A stretch of DNA of 64,000 nucleotides from contig JACYXH010000772.1 of the NCBI GenBank assembly GCA_026745465.1, positions 4,266,385 to 4,330,384 of the forward strand, read 5' to 3'. The notes beneath the pieces were generated by a model. That model did no database searches. It was not told the origin of the DNA and saw nothing but the letters and a program-made list of their open reading frames with translations. Position 1 is the first letter of the stretch. Each line of letters opens with the position of its first letter. The stretch is from Lota lota. Taxonomy: Eukaryota > Chordata > Actinopteri > Gadiformes > Lotidae. Both the position numbers and the translations under genes were made by a program. Positions 26,692 through 39,700 of this stretch are shown here, piece by piece.

Positions 26692-28139
26692 TTGGTTGTT
26701 TTCACCAGGACTCAGAAACACAACACACATTATGATTTAATTAAATGAAATACTAGTGGAAATCAGAATCCGAAAGAGGCAATGTGTCCCCTAAAGATTG
26801 TTTGTTGTACTCAATGAAAGCAAAAGCGAGGCCACTGATTTTACTTTGATAAAATCTACAAATTGTATCGGCTTTCTTCATAAAACATAAATGTGTAAAG
26901 TCAGAAATCAGATTCCTGGAATTATTCAACCTGTTTTAATCCCACCTCCCAATGCCAGCGGGCATTGGGATGAGTAGCCTATCAAACGAGCCATGAAGGC
27001 CATCATAACATACCTCACAGCCATGAGTTCAATATTTATTTGGACAGGTCATCTACACCGTACTTTATACTGTTGATGAAAGCACATGACTACTCTACAC
27101 ACCAAACTAAAACGATTTCTTAGTCAGCATCTTTTTCTATTTCACTAAAAACGAAAACAGAAATAATCTGAATGATGAAGGGAGGGGCAAAATAATGAAA
27201 AGTTTCAACGTTTAAATCTTAGCCCAAATGACATTGGGCCCTGGAGTATTAAAGCAACTATATCTCCATACTAATAAGTTAATTTCCGTATTTTTTGAAA
27301 ATAAAGCCGCATTTTATGTAAGCTACAGGAGCGGTAAAATGGGGTTGTATGTTTCAAAATACCACAAATAAGCCGCTCCGTAGCATAAGCCTCATCTTAT
27401 TACGCATCTTTGCCCACAACCCAAATACTTACATGTACTGCCCAATGCTGGCGTGAAACCATAACTAAATTGTTTAAATAGGACAATATTCCAACCGATG
27501 GTTGAGTAAGCGTCTGTGACTAACTTAGCAAATTTATCACTCGAATGTAATCACTGAAAACGGCGCAGATTTGTTAAATTCTTAAATTGAAGTCTTTGTG
27601 TTTTGCAAAATCCAAGCGCTCCGGAAAATAAGCCACAGCGGCAGGCTTTATCAAAAAAAAAAGTATTTGTTTTTTCTTAATTTCTGTTTACAACGTGTAA
27701 CACCAGCCAGGGGACCTGCATCGTCGGTGGATAGTTATCAGAAAGAAAAAATGATTTTTCTTATCTCATTACTACACCTTGGACATGGGCATCGGGCAAG
27801 ACCAGGGGCTCTTTGAAACTGTGAGGTGCTTCAGAGATCTCATATTAAGACCCTGTTGAGACCGCATTGCAGCACATCCAAATTTGAATTTGAATTGGGA
27901 ACTAGCAAGGGTTGAAGATGGTGTAGAATATGGTCATTAACCAGCTAAAGTGACGGGGTTCCTTCGCTCCCTGCGAGAGAACCATATGGTGCATGGTGCA
28001 GATAAGTATTAAAAGAAAGAAGAGATCATATGTTGTTGTAAAACAAGCAAACCCAATGTGGCAGCAATAGGATTTTGATATTTATGTATTTCATTTGAGC
28101 TACAGTGAATCCTAATGCTTGTCATTAGGCGGCAGGTAA
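26692..28139. other. No gene seen; possible old DNA-transposon remnant
   Basis: A perfect 10-bp hairpin lies at 26947-26970. Copies of AATAAGCCGC-like sequence at about 27299, 27366 and 27626 suggest an old dispersed repeat between 27280 and 27650, but I cannot classify it. Confidence 0.35.
26947..26970. repeat. Perfect hairpin, 10-bp stem
   Basis: TCCCAATGCC, loop AGCG, GGCATTGGGA. No U-run follows it in either direction. Confidence 0.7.
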
Positions 28140-28235
28140 GAGGATTAGGCAGCTTTGTGAATGGTAGGTTGCAGAGATTGGTGATCAAACTCGATACCAT
28201 TCGAGTCCTTAGCCACCACGCTCTTTGCACCTAAT
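28140..28235 (-). mobile_element. tRNA-derived SINE head
   Basis: On the minus strand GCGTGGTGGCTAAGGACT resembles an A box and GGTATCGAGTTTGATCACC resembles a B box. The body is not clearly delimited. Confidence 0.5.
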
Positions 28236-28239
28236 CCTT

Positions 28240-30140
28240 GTACGATAATCTGTGTTGACATACAGATGAAGAAAACATTTTTGGATCCAACAGATTTGGA
28301 ATAATTTATTCACGGTTACACAGTTGGACCCACAAAGACCCAGAAGCAGTAAAAGGTACAAAGGAACTATTCACGGGTACTATTCACATGCACTATTTAT
28401 GTGCACAGAGATAGGGATCACATTTTTGATCGTCTAAAAGTTGCAAAAAAGGTGAGAATTGGCAAGCTATTCCTGTTCTACCACGATGGTGTGTGATGAA
28501 GGCTGTCAGTTATAACAAGAGGTGTGTCACTACAGTATAATGTAATCTAGATTTTAGAAGATGAATAGTTCTGCTTTGCTTTAGGATATAACTTAAATTC
28601 TTGACTAGTCTAGCAGTATACGTCACAATAGCTGAATACCGTCCAACCCAATCAGCATGCTGACAAACCCATCCATCTAAATACAATGAAGTTGACAGGA
28701 GGACTATCCGTAGATACTGGAAATTAAATGTGTTAGTTGTCAGGTCTTTCCGCTTTTTGTTTCATTGCTGCTTCTTCTTTATGTTCTCCCTCAACATTTC
28801 CTTTAGGTTCAGGGTAAAGTGTCCCTGAGTGCACTTTTGTGAACAAATTATCGGATAAAATAACTTTGATCAGGTCCGCAACTTCCAAACAAACTTCAGT
28901 AAAGGCAAATTATAGCTCACAACTTTCTTATGTGAAAATAACAGAAGAAAGGTTGCCATCGTATGATTCATTTGACAGGAGTCCTGACGAGCCCAGACTT
29001 AACTAAATTAATGAGTATTGCAATAGATGCATCAGGCTTTGTAATGCTAATGAACCATCCATCCTGCCTTCAGACATAAACCTAGCAGGCTAACAACGAC
29101 ATGTAGGGAACACCTGCTACATTCTGCCAGGTCTAGGATCTGTAACCAGAGACTCTTGACACCTTGCGTTGCCCCTCTTAATCACCAAGCTTCTGATCCA
29201 CACATCCTCAGCCTATAAGAGCACAATGTCTGACCTCACACGCTCAGCCTATAGGAGCAAAATGTCTGACAATTTTCTTTTGTCTAATTAATTACATTTG
29301 GTTTGTTTCTTCTCCCTTACTCAAACAAAATATGTAATGTGGCAGTGAAGGTCACAGCTTTAACCCTTGCAGGATGGTATTTGAGAAAATGTTTTAATTT
29401 GCACTGGCAATTAACAAAGTCAGGCGCCGTGACCAGAGTCAGAGCTCAATCCTCATTTTTCAAGAAGGAGAAAAGGGGGCCTAAATTATGTCTGGATGAA
29501 TCTAAACAGAGCACAGGTGATAGATGGACCAAAAATGCGTTCCTCAGTGTCTGGGTGTGTAGCATTGTAGCAGGGCCTGAACATCTTCATGAGGAAACAC
29601 ATTGCACAATAGAGTTGAACACGTCACCCACCATTTTTTTATAGGGTGAAAGCTAGCCGTTATAGAGGTCATTGATACTAATCTGTATTCTTAAAGAAAT
29701 TCTGCTGAGGAAAGAAGGACCATAACGCTGGCCATTCCTTAAAAACAGAACAATTATAAAATATTCACAAACCACTGCTGACTGGGCAAGAACATACAGG
29801 GGAACACAACACATAACAGGAGCTCAGTGTGTGTATGTGCGTTTATTTGTGATTGCGTTTGTGTGTGTGTACGATTGTAGGTTGCTCGAGTGCCGGTTGA
29901 TTTGCGTTTGTGTGGTTGTCTGGGAAAGACAAAGAGAGAGAGAGAGAGAGTCCCACTGAGACACTTTAGTCACCACACACCTGCCTCAGATAGAGGGGCC
30001 TAAAGTAACTCTGGCATGCGCTGTCCAAATCAAAGACCAGCTATTGATTTTGGTCGTGTTTTTGTGGCAGCCTGAAGGTTGCCCGCTATTCTTTTACACT
30101 CAGTGTATCTGCTTGGTTTAATGCCAGAGGTGTGTGTTCA
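28240..30140. other. No gene seen
   Basis: No exon or repeat family recognised. A duplicated phrase, CTCAGCCTATAAGAGCAC / CTCAGCCTATAGGAGCAA, lies at about 29208-29262. Confidence 0.4.
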
Positions 30141-30144
30141 TATT

Positions 30145-30260
30145 TATATTCTGTGTGTGTATGCATGTGACGTGTGTGTGAGTGTGTGCGTGTGCGAGTA
30201 TGTGTGTGTGTGTGTGTGTGTTTGTGCATGTGTGTGTATGTGTGTGTGTATGTGTGTTTT
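30145..30260. repeat. (GT)n-rich microsatellite
   Basis: Compound GT run with GTATG and GCGTG interruptions. Confidence 0.88.
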
Positions 30261-30477
30261 CTTTCCACTTTTCATGGCAATGGTTGACTGGATAAACACC
30301 TGAGACCAACACTCACAAAAAATATTACATTGGGCATTTCCATAAAGATTCTGGAGCAAGCAGATATCTACTTGTCTGGTGTGTGTTGTGTGTGTCTCCG
30401 CTCTTCTGTGGTCTCCCCACATGCAGAGAGCAGCGTCAGCCTGCATGCTGCCTACTCAAGACTCAAGACCTTCCACC

Positions 30478-30666
30478 TCTCTTCCTCTACCTCTCTCACT
30501 CTCCATTAGTCCTTCTCTCTCTCTCTCCCTATTTCCTTTTCTCTCATTCTCCCTTTCTCTCTATCCCCTCTCTCTCTCTCTCTCCCTCTCTCCTTTTAGC
30601 TCACTTTCTGCCTCCCCTCTCACTGTCTATCTCTCTCTTTCTCTCTCTCGCTCTCTCTTTCTCTGT
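30478..30666. repeat. CT-rich microsatellite
   Basis: Imperfect CTCT runs with CCCTTT and CGCTCT variants. Confidence 0.88.
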
Positions 30667-31077
30667 GCTCTTCACATTAAAAGCATGTGGTCTCACCTCA
30701 GTACTGCCACCGTGAGTGTCCATTTGTGAAAATCATATGTCATGTTGCCATTTCCAGTCCAAAACCTGAATGCAGTAACGGCAACATGTATTCCCAGGAG
30801 ATTACAAAGTCCTAAACTACTGCCAATCAAAAACTGACATGCTTGTTTGTATAGCTTTCACATAAAAAACAAGTAATGCAATTACTATGTGCAGGTATGT
30901 ACATAATCCCTAGTGTTTGCATGTGAGAACAACACATGGTATGGGACTCGGTGTCTTCATTGCTGCTGCAACATCAGGGTTACTATCAAGCAGGTTACAT
31001 CAAGGGGACCATGGAAAAAACAGGATTCAGGGGGCGGAGCTAATGTGTGAGGACAAAAAGACCTGCATGGTGTTGTA

Positions 31078-31738
<661 letters not shown>

Positions 31739-32070
31739 ATTATTAAAGCCAGAGGAAATATATGCAGCCAATAGCTCAAAACACAAACACACTATTAGAA
31801 ACACATATGGAGATTGTTAAGGCTGTGGATAAATAAATAATCTACAGTTCCAAAAATTATTGTGCAATGATAGTAAGATGGGCTAATGTAGCCAGTGAAA
31901 ATAAAGCAGAAACAGAGATCAGAAATCAGAGCGTCAGGCCCAGTACTCAAATGTCCGCGTGCCTCCCTTGGGATGCGTTGATGAGCCCAATGATCTAGGG
32001 ACTCTGTATTGTAGACAAACGGCCATGAGGAAATTAGAAATAAGAATATGATAGAATGACAGAGACACAA

Positions 32071-32073
<3 letters not shown>

Positions 32074-32119
<46 letters not shown>
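32074..32119. repeat. (GA)n microsatellite
   Basis: About 22 uninterrupted GA units. Confidence 0.93.
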
Positions 32120-32122
<3 letters not shown>

Positions 32123-32820
32123 GGGATAGGGCTAGGGAATTTGGATTTCCCACAAATAATCTGGAATGACACCACGGAGGAAAGATCTTAAGGAGCTATT
32201 GAAAGACAACATTAATAAAAGGCTGTTGAATTTCCAACCTTCAATTTTCCAATTAGACTTGCATCTTTTTTAAATTTCCAAGAGAGCCGAGTCTGTTGAC
32301 GTCAACAAACTCATAGGCATAGATGTGGAAATGTTTCTCGTGATCAAAACAATTATTAAATACAACAAATTGCTCTGAATTATAAACGAGAATGTTATGT
32401 TCACAAATGTACAAAAAGAAATAGCAATAGTTTTTTCTCACTCATGATTACAATGTACTTTGTTACGAATTAAATTCAGTCTCGCTCTCATGTTTTGACA
32501 TGATTTTGATGTGGAGGCAGGTGAAGGGAAGGGGGCGACTGTCACCCGGACATATGCTTCATGATATTCACCGTGTGTACCTCCCTGACTGAAGCATACA
32601 TTATAATGCAGAGTAAGAGTCAAAATAAAGACATCTATGTCTTTCGATTTCTTTTTAATGCAGAAAATAATTTTGGCACAAATTTGACTTGACAGCTCTG
32701 CTGTTTAAGAGATCTATAGGGCCATCTGCAGAGCAGCACTGCAGACATTGATCTTCAGTGCCTAGGGCATTTTATGTTATCTCACTCTGATAGGGATTTC
32801 TGACAGGTGTCTATGTTTGG

Positions 32821-32871
32821 TTGTGTGTGTGACAGTGAGCCTGTGTGTGTGTGTGTGTGTGTGACAGTGAG

Positions 32872-32935
<64 letters not shown>
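32821..32935. repeat. (GT)n microsatellite
   Basis: A GT array carrying the unit GACAGTGAGCCTG twice, then about 31 GT units. Confidence 0.92.
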
Positions 32936-32937
<2 letters not shown>

Positions 32938-33210
32938 CACATCAGTGCATACACATTAATGCACGTGCAGGGCATACGTTACTGTATATGTCCACTGCGC
33001 AACGTGCCCTCAGTCCATGAAACCGGATGACAGAGGACAGAAGTCCTCTTGACTCAGTGCGATCATGAGTGTCACCTAATGCAGTTAAGGCTCCACAGCC
33101 TTCACTATCGCTGAGTGTCTCGTCGCCTGACATGTGAGTGGACAACAGGAGCCTGTCTATGTTTGGGTTGAGTTCAAGGGCAATGACGTGCTGCCAAAAC
33201 TGTTCTTTAA

Positions 33211-33248
33211 ATGTGTCTGTGTTGCATGCCCATGCAACACAGACACAT
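33211..33248. repeat. Perfect 38-bp palindrome, 2-bp spacer
   Basis: ATGTGTCTGTGTTGCATG (33211-33228), CC, then its exact reverse complement (33231-33248). There is no mismatch in 18 bp. The symmetry stops at both outer flanks. Confidence 0.9.
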
Positions 33249-33290
33249 GACCGCTTGCCCTCGCTTCCTACATCCGTAATGAGAAGAACG

Positions 33291-33316
33291 GGGGGGGGGG
33301 GGGGGGGGGGGGGGGA
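33291..33316. repeat. Poly-G tract
   Basis: About 25 G bases followed by a purine-rich GGGGAAAGAGAGAG stretch. Confidence 0.93.
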
Positions 33317-33319
33317 AGA

Positions 33320-35110
33320 AAGAGCGATGAGGGGAAAGAGAGAGATGAGGGGAAAGAGAGAGGAGTAGGGAAGGGAGTATAGATAACGACAATGGAAATA
33401 TCTTGTACTGGACTTTTTAAAATTTCTGTTATTGAATAAAAACAGCTCAAGATAACAACCATAATTTATCTCATTAAATGCAGTGATTTATTCCAAGCCG
33501 TCAATGCACTAACAACAGAAGCCCTGCTCATTAACAAGTGTTTAATTAGTTGAATCTGAAAGATATGGCCAATACTGAGAAACACCATTTATAGTATCAT
33601 CTAAGGACACCAGCTTCCATAATTCCATAGTTAGTTACCATATATAAATATTAATGAGAAACCACACATCGCACCACAGAACATGTAAAAGCAGGAATTC
33701 GTACAGCTGTTTCCGAGGGACTGTGAAGGTTGGTCACCCAGTACACATGAGTGCCCTCTCGGCTCCTTCGAACGCAAATCATTTAGCAGGAAAGAAGGTG
33801 ACTTTAATGTTTAATCTTTACATTTCATGGGGTTTGTTTGACTAAAACACACCAAAGCCCCTGTGAATACAGTGACAAAGAGTACAACAACAGCAAATAA
33901 AATGGCCAGCAATCTTGGCTGGAAGGTTATGCCGTAATCATTATGGCCCTCATCATGTATTACTCTGGTTAATAATGCCCATCCTGGGATGAGTTGAATT
34001 GGGGTGAGTTTTGTCCCCTGGTTGAGGAAATCATAGTGTCTGTGTCACTGAGATAGCCTCGGTGTCAATAGCAATAGCAACAATCTTCTCACAATTTAAT
34101 CTAAAAAAAAAAATAAAACATCCCACTAAAGAAGAAAGCTGGCGAAATAAATAAATTAGGGCTCAATACATTTCCATCAGCTCTGATGCGTAGTAGAAAT
34201 GTTATTACAATATTCATATTTACTTGGAGGACCACTCCTGGCATTACAAGCATATGTTTAATATAATATATTCAGTATATAATGGCAGATCCATCATTGT
34301 TACCTACAAGTTTTGTATGAGGGTCAGACATATATGGTCTGTTTGTAGCCCAAGCTGTCTATATAAAACCCTTCCCCTCCCCCCTTGGGTTGATGCACGT
34401 CGCTAGGCAACCAGCCAGCCGTGGAAGCTCTGTGGCTGCACGGTGATGCGAAGCTAGGGTCCTTCATGAGAAACGTCTCCCAGCTATGGCAAAGGGAGGG
34501 TATGCAGAGTGAGCAATGGGTCTTCGATGAAAGCACTTTTCTATTAAGATTTAGATTTGTAAGTGTCACTTCATTCATCATCATCAAAATATATCCTGGT
34601 TATTTTAAACTTTGTAAAACATTTGTTATTTTCCCTTCAATCCCATTCAAAATAACTGACAGATTGCCTGTGCTAAACATGAATACTGCAGATAGACATC
34701 CTGAGCACCACAATCTTTGTTTAAAAGATAACAAACATATATATAGAAAATATATTCTTCATTTATTTCCAAGTCCATGTTCACCACCAAAGTACATAAT
34801 AGAGCCATCAGTGTGCTATCAAATGCATGCCCGCTCCAACACAGCAAGGAAATAATCACTTCCTACCAGGCACACACACACACACACACACACACATTTT
34901 TCCATTATGTTAATTCTGCAGAGTGACTTTGCCTTGTATCTCGGTGTTGAGCACCAGCGCAGGTAACTTTCAGGTTATTAAAACTGAGTGGTGTTTCTTT
35001 GAGCTACTCCAATCAATGAAAGAATGGACTTTTTTTCTATCAATGCTTTGAACATATTGCTTCCCCTCAGGCTTTCACCAGCATAGAGTGAAACGGACAC
35101 GCTATAGTTC
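33320..35110. other. No gene seen
   Basis: AT-rich DNA with a small (CA)n at about 34868-34896. The open frame at 34421-34855 has no recognisable domain. Confidence 0.4.
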
Positions 35111-35113
35111 CTA

Positions 35114-35255
35114 TAAAGGAATCAGTTGTGCCTTGTATATATAAGTATAGTAAAGCATAGTATATGATAATTATAATATATAGTATAGTATAGCATAGTA
35201 TATAAGCCATATGTCATATATACATATATATACATATATATATATATATATGATT

Positions 35256-35317
<62 letters not shown>

Positions 35318-35395
35318 TATATATCCAACCCCAATATATACCTAAGGGTCCCTATATATTTATCCTTTGATATATATATATATATATATATGCTA
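35114..35395. repeat. AT-rich palindromic array
   Basis: TATA/TAGTA runs. The core (35253-35330) has arms TTGGATATATA and TATATATCCAA around an AT run of about 60 bp, so the whole forms an extended palindrome. Confidence 0.8.
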
Positions 35396-36196
35396 TTATA
35401 TTTTCTGTCAAATTGAATGCAGATGCTGGCATGATCAGACGAGCACATCGTCATATTGTGAAAAATAAATTTGATGGTAGAGGCGGTCGATCATTTAGCG
35501 GAGGCGCAGCGCCTTGCCTATACACAACTATTGGAATCCAATTAACCAACCGATTATTTTCAAGCATTTAAACCATGCAAAAGTCACCAAAAATTGGGGC
35601 ATCATTGAGCCGAATATATAAAAATATACAACATATGATTCGACGATCGGTCGATGATGGGTCTGGTCTGACGAATCAGTTTGACTATGCAAAATCTTAG
35701 TCGAGGACACCGTATATATATATGCAACTTATGGCATGGCACTTAGTTATGCGATACCATGCATATTGATAAAATGAAATGCCTATTCAATAGTTACCAT
35801 TGACAGCTTTACGTCAGAACACAGCAAATAGCACATAAACTCTAACAGCATGTCCTGGCTTTTACTGCCACAGATGGCAGTCTATTTTCTTTATTTTACA
35901 AGCTATTATTTTAGTGTTTGAGCTCCAGCATTATATTTGATATGGTATATTGCAAGGAATTGCCTTATATGAGTAACTGGCTCTGCTGTGTGGCGTTTAT
36001 ATTGAATCAACATATTTGTTAGTGGCTGCCCCAAATTGCCCACATCTTCACAGCCGGTTTCCACTTTGATTCTTGCCAGAAAAGCTTGAATGCTTATTCA
36101 ATTTACGTTAAATGTTGCCATGGTGTGCATTAAAAACGTAGTGAAAATGAAAGAATGACATTAACATAGCCCTTGGCTGGTGCGCTCCTGCTCTAG

Positions 36197-36371
36197 TCAA
36201 CACACACATACACTTACACACAAATGCAACCATATACATACACACACACACACACACTAACACACAGTACACACACACACACACATACAGTACACACAAA
36301 CACACATACAGTATACATACACACACAGTACACACACACACAACGTAAACAAACACACACATACAATCCAC

Positions 36372-36402
<31 letters not shown>
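36197..36402. repeat. (CA)n-rich compound microsatellite
   Basis: CA runs with repeated TACAGTACACAC units, ending in about 15 pure CA units. Confidence 0.9.
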
Positions 36403-36403
<1 letters not shown>

Positions 36404-36700
36404 CATGAAGTGTATTTGCACGATATTGCGCGACTCTAGCCGTTCGTTGTTGTTATTATTTTGTTACCTTGTGTTTGTGTCGAAGACCCCAGGTGTGGCC
36501 TACGCACTCGTCCGGGATTTAGCACGTCTCTGGTGGCCAGGTGTTCATTTCACTAACAAAAGGAGGGTGACGTCACGCGGCCAGGGCTCCATCTCCATCC
36601 TCTCAGCACCAATTAAAGAGCGGAGACCCCCCCTCTCCCTGCTCCCCCTGCTCCCCCTCCCCTGCACCATGCGGTCTGACTTGTAAATGTTCTTTTTATT
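36403..36700. promoter_or_regulatory. GC-rich patch with a full CRE site
   Basis: A locally GC-rich stretch contains the palindromic cAMP-response element TGACGTCA at 36568-36575. A pyrimidine-rich CTCCCCCTGCTCCCCCTCCC segment follows, which on the minus strand gives G-rich Sp1/KLF-like boxes. This is a candidate promoter or enhancer; the link to drd2 (minus strand, downstream) is inference. The plus-strand open frame here has no known domain. Confidence 0.3.
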
Positions 36701-39700
36701 TAAGGCCTCCCCTTTGTCCTGTCCAATAATGGCACCCTCTTGTTTGAAAATGGAGGTGAACGAAGAATGGATGGGTTGATGGAGAGGACCAAGGATGGAG
36801 GGATGGATGGACGGATGTGAGAGGAGGGAAAGGAGAGAGAGGGGGAGAAATTAATGCAGAAGAGGCTGTTCATGCATTTCGTTTGGGTAATGAGTTTTTT
36901 TGAGTGGCTAGGGGTGTGGTGAACGACATGATTTTGTCTTTTAATTTGAGGCACTGTAAACACGCCGGGAGTGCTGCACACATGATGGGAGCTTAGATTC
37001 AAACGAGCCACTCGATTCCCAGAAACAGTTTGAAGATTCATTGAAAAACCTCAAATTTAAAGATTTGTAACTGCAAAAGCAGTTAAAAATATTTGTTGTC
37101 AGCCAGTTGTATTACACAGCACTCTAAATCAATTCGTTCATATGGTTAAATTTTTCTACCTTCTGCACACTAAAAAGGGAAAATAAGGAAGTTAATTCAA
37201 ATTGTCAATGTCAATAATTAACTCTGAGGGCTGTTAACAATTGCTGCCATTGGAATCACCATATTCAGAGAGCACTCAGCATTGGATTAAGACAATCTAA
37301 TTATGATAAATAGCAAACCTAAAATTGTAGCCACAGCTGCAGGAGTGACTCCCCTGTCCTCACCTACTGCATTAAACACTCGATGGAAGGGAAACAAACT
37401 TTATTATGACAACATTGATACAATTATAGATCTTGGCTTTCATTGAAGGTGACAAAATGCTTTGTCCGAAATCCAATTATGCTAAATTGGTGTAAAGAGG
37501 TGCTAGAGGGTAGCGGAAATCTTGTTAAGAAATGCTAGGGAAATGTGCTGGCATGGATCGGGGTGTTTGATTTCATAATGCGCTTTGGCTTTGAAGGGTG
37601 ATGGAATAGAAAATAATAGAAAGGGCGAGGTTAGTTGTCTCCTGATGATGCTGATATCAATTAGCCGGTTACGATTGAAAAACGATGTTTAAATAACATC
37701 ACTGAACTTATGTCTTACTTCGACATAGAAATTGCAAGATTATGTTAAGAGCTATAATTGTGCTCTATGCCAAAAAAAATACAAAAACTAAGATCCTGCC
37801 AAGAATGTCGGCCAGATGGCAAATCAACCGAAATTAACTATGCAGGAAGGAACCACACAGGAGATGATTATCAGTATCAGCATTATGGATGATTTCAACA
37901 TGCTCCATTTCCTTGGACCTCATTCCCCAAGACTCCCCCTTGATTTAAAATGATTGCCAATACTTCTACTTCAAATATATTTTGTGCTTTTGAATAAGGA
38001 ATGATGTTTTGAAGGCCTCTACAACAACTTCATCCAATTATCGAGCAAACTGCTACATTGAAAATCACAACCAATATTATATATTAAAACCAAAACACCG
38101 GCATTAAAATAAAATAGATAGAAAAACATTTAAACTCGGTGTAAACAAACTTTATAGGCATTGTGTCTGTTTAGGGAGAATATGATTCAACACATGTGCC
38201 TGTCCCACCTTATTTAGAGACGGTGTTGCTTATACAATGGAAAGAAACAGTGAAGAACAGCAGTGGAAACACTTGCTCAGCCTGGGGTTTGTCTGGTCCA
38301 GGCTTGCAGAATGTTCTCTAGGGACGTGACCGTACAGAGAATTAAGACTCAATGAGAGGAGGAGGAGGTGGAGAGGGGTTGAGGTGTGTGTGGGAGGGAG
38401 GGAGGGAGGGAGAGTCAATGAGGCAGAGTAAGAGGGGGTTGGAAAAGAAAACAAGAAAACATGTCTTTCTTTCTAACTCACATGACCAGTTGATCATCAT
38501 AATCCTCATCACCAAGACGACTGCTACAGCTTCCATGAATAATCATGACTGCCATACCACTTTATTGACATTACTGTTCCATCCATCATGGCTGATGACA
38601 TCAGGTAGGTGTGGAGTGCCCAAAATAACCCAAGAGGTTTCAGCACCACCGGGAGATGGCTGCTGATCGAAAATCTATGGATTTATTTTGGTAAGAGTGA
38701 CAGCAACCGCCACCCCATAATGTAATCAGGGAACATAAAGTGTGTTGTGTGTTCCATAAATGGACCGTAGCAACAACACATTGAACTTCTAACATAAAGA
38801 AAGTTAGTCAGTACTTAGAATATACACAGAACTGGATTAGAATATCACAGATGTTGATTGCCATGAAGAGCTGAGCTGTCACTTAATACATGTCAACTCG
38901 TGTGACCTAAACTCTGCATGTGTTACACTAGGGGGAGACAAAGACCCTTCATAGATGAACTATGTCAGCATATGATTACATAACCCTTTATGACTGATGG
39001 GTAGATGGCTCAATCAACATTTTAATGCTGATGTATTGATTATTGTTGATGTTAGTGTTGAGCTTTCATAAGCAGCACCAGAGAGTACCCCAGTAGCATA
39101 AAAACCGAGAACGTCAACATTATAGACCATTATAAAAACTAGCCTTTAATGAACTTTTTTTTAAAGCACAATTTCAAACGCATTTGTGTTGCATGCTGTG
39201 TTAGCCGTTAGCTGCATTCATTAGCAGATGAGTGTTTCCGCTCTCTGGAGAATGCTCACTGCTTAATGCAGTCAAACATTCTTTTGAGAACAGGACTTGA
39301 GATGCTGGCAGCACAGTGTTTGTGAAGGTCGGAGCAAGACTGCTGTTATAATTGAAAAGTATTTTTGTACAATGTGGGTCACATTATTGGGTTGTTACCC
39401 TAGGGAATCACAATGTAACAAAAGAGAGAGCGACTAGAGAAGTCAGACACAGAGAGAGCGAGAGAGAGACCAAGATGAGTCAACATATAGAGTACATGTA
39501 TATGTTGCTAGTAGGAAATGGCTTACTAGGCAATCAACTGAGGATGATGAGAGAGCCGCTATTAGTAGTAGAATCTGGCAAGGCGTCCCGTGTGTGTGTG
39601 TGTTCAAGATCGGTCACACAATTTCACAAGCAATTTATTTGAAATCAAGAGATGGAGACAGGTTTAGCTGGTTAGTTCTACCTTTTTTCCCTTCACAAAG

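Noticed and set aside
34421..34855. A 144-residue plus-strand frame
   Set aside because: AT-rich, no domain, no splice or codon-use evidence, and no supporting neighbour.
36405..36686. A 93-residue plus-strand open frame with a hydrophobic start
   Set aside because: No family likeness, and it begins inside a CA microsatellite border; the hydrophobic stretch is probably chance.
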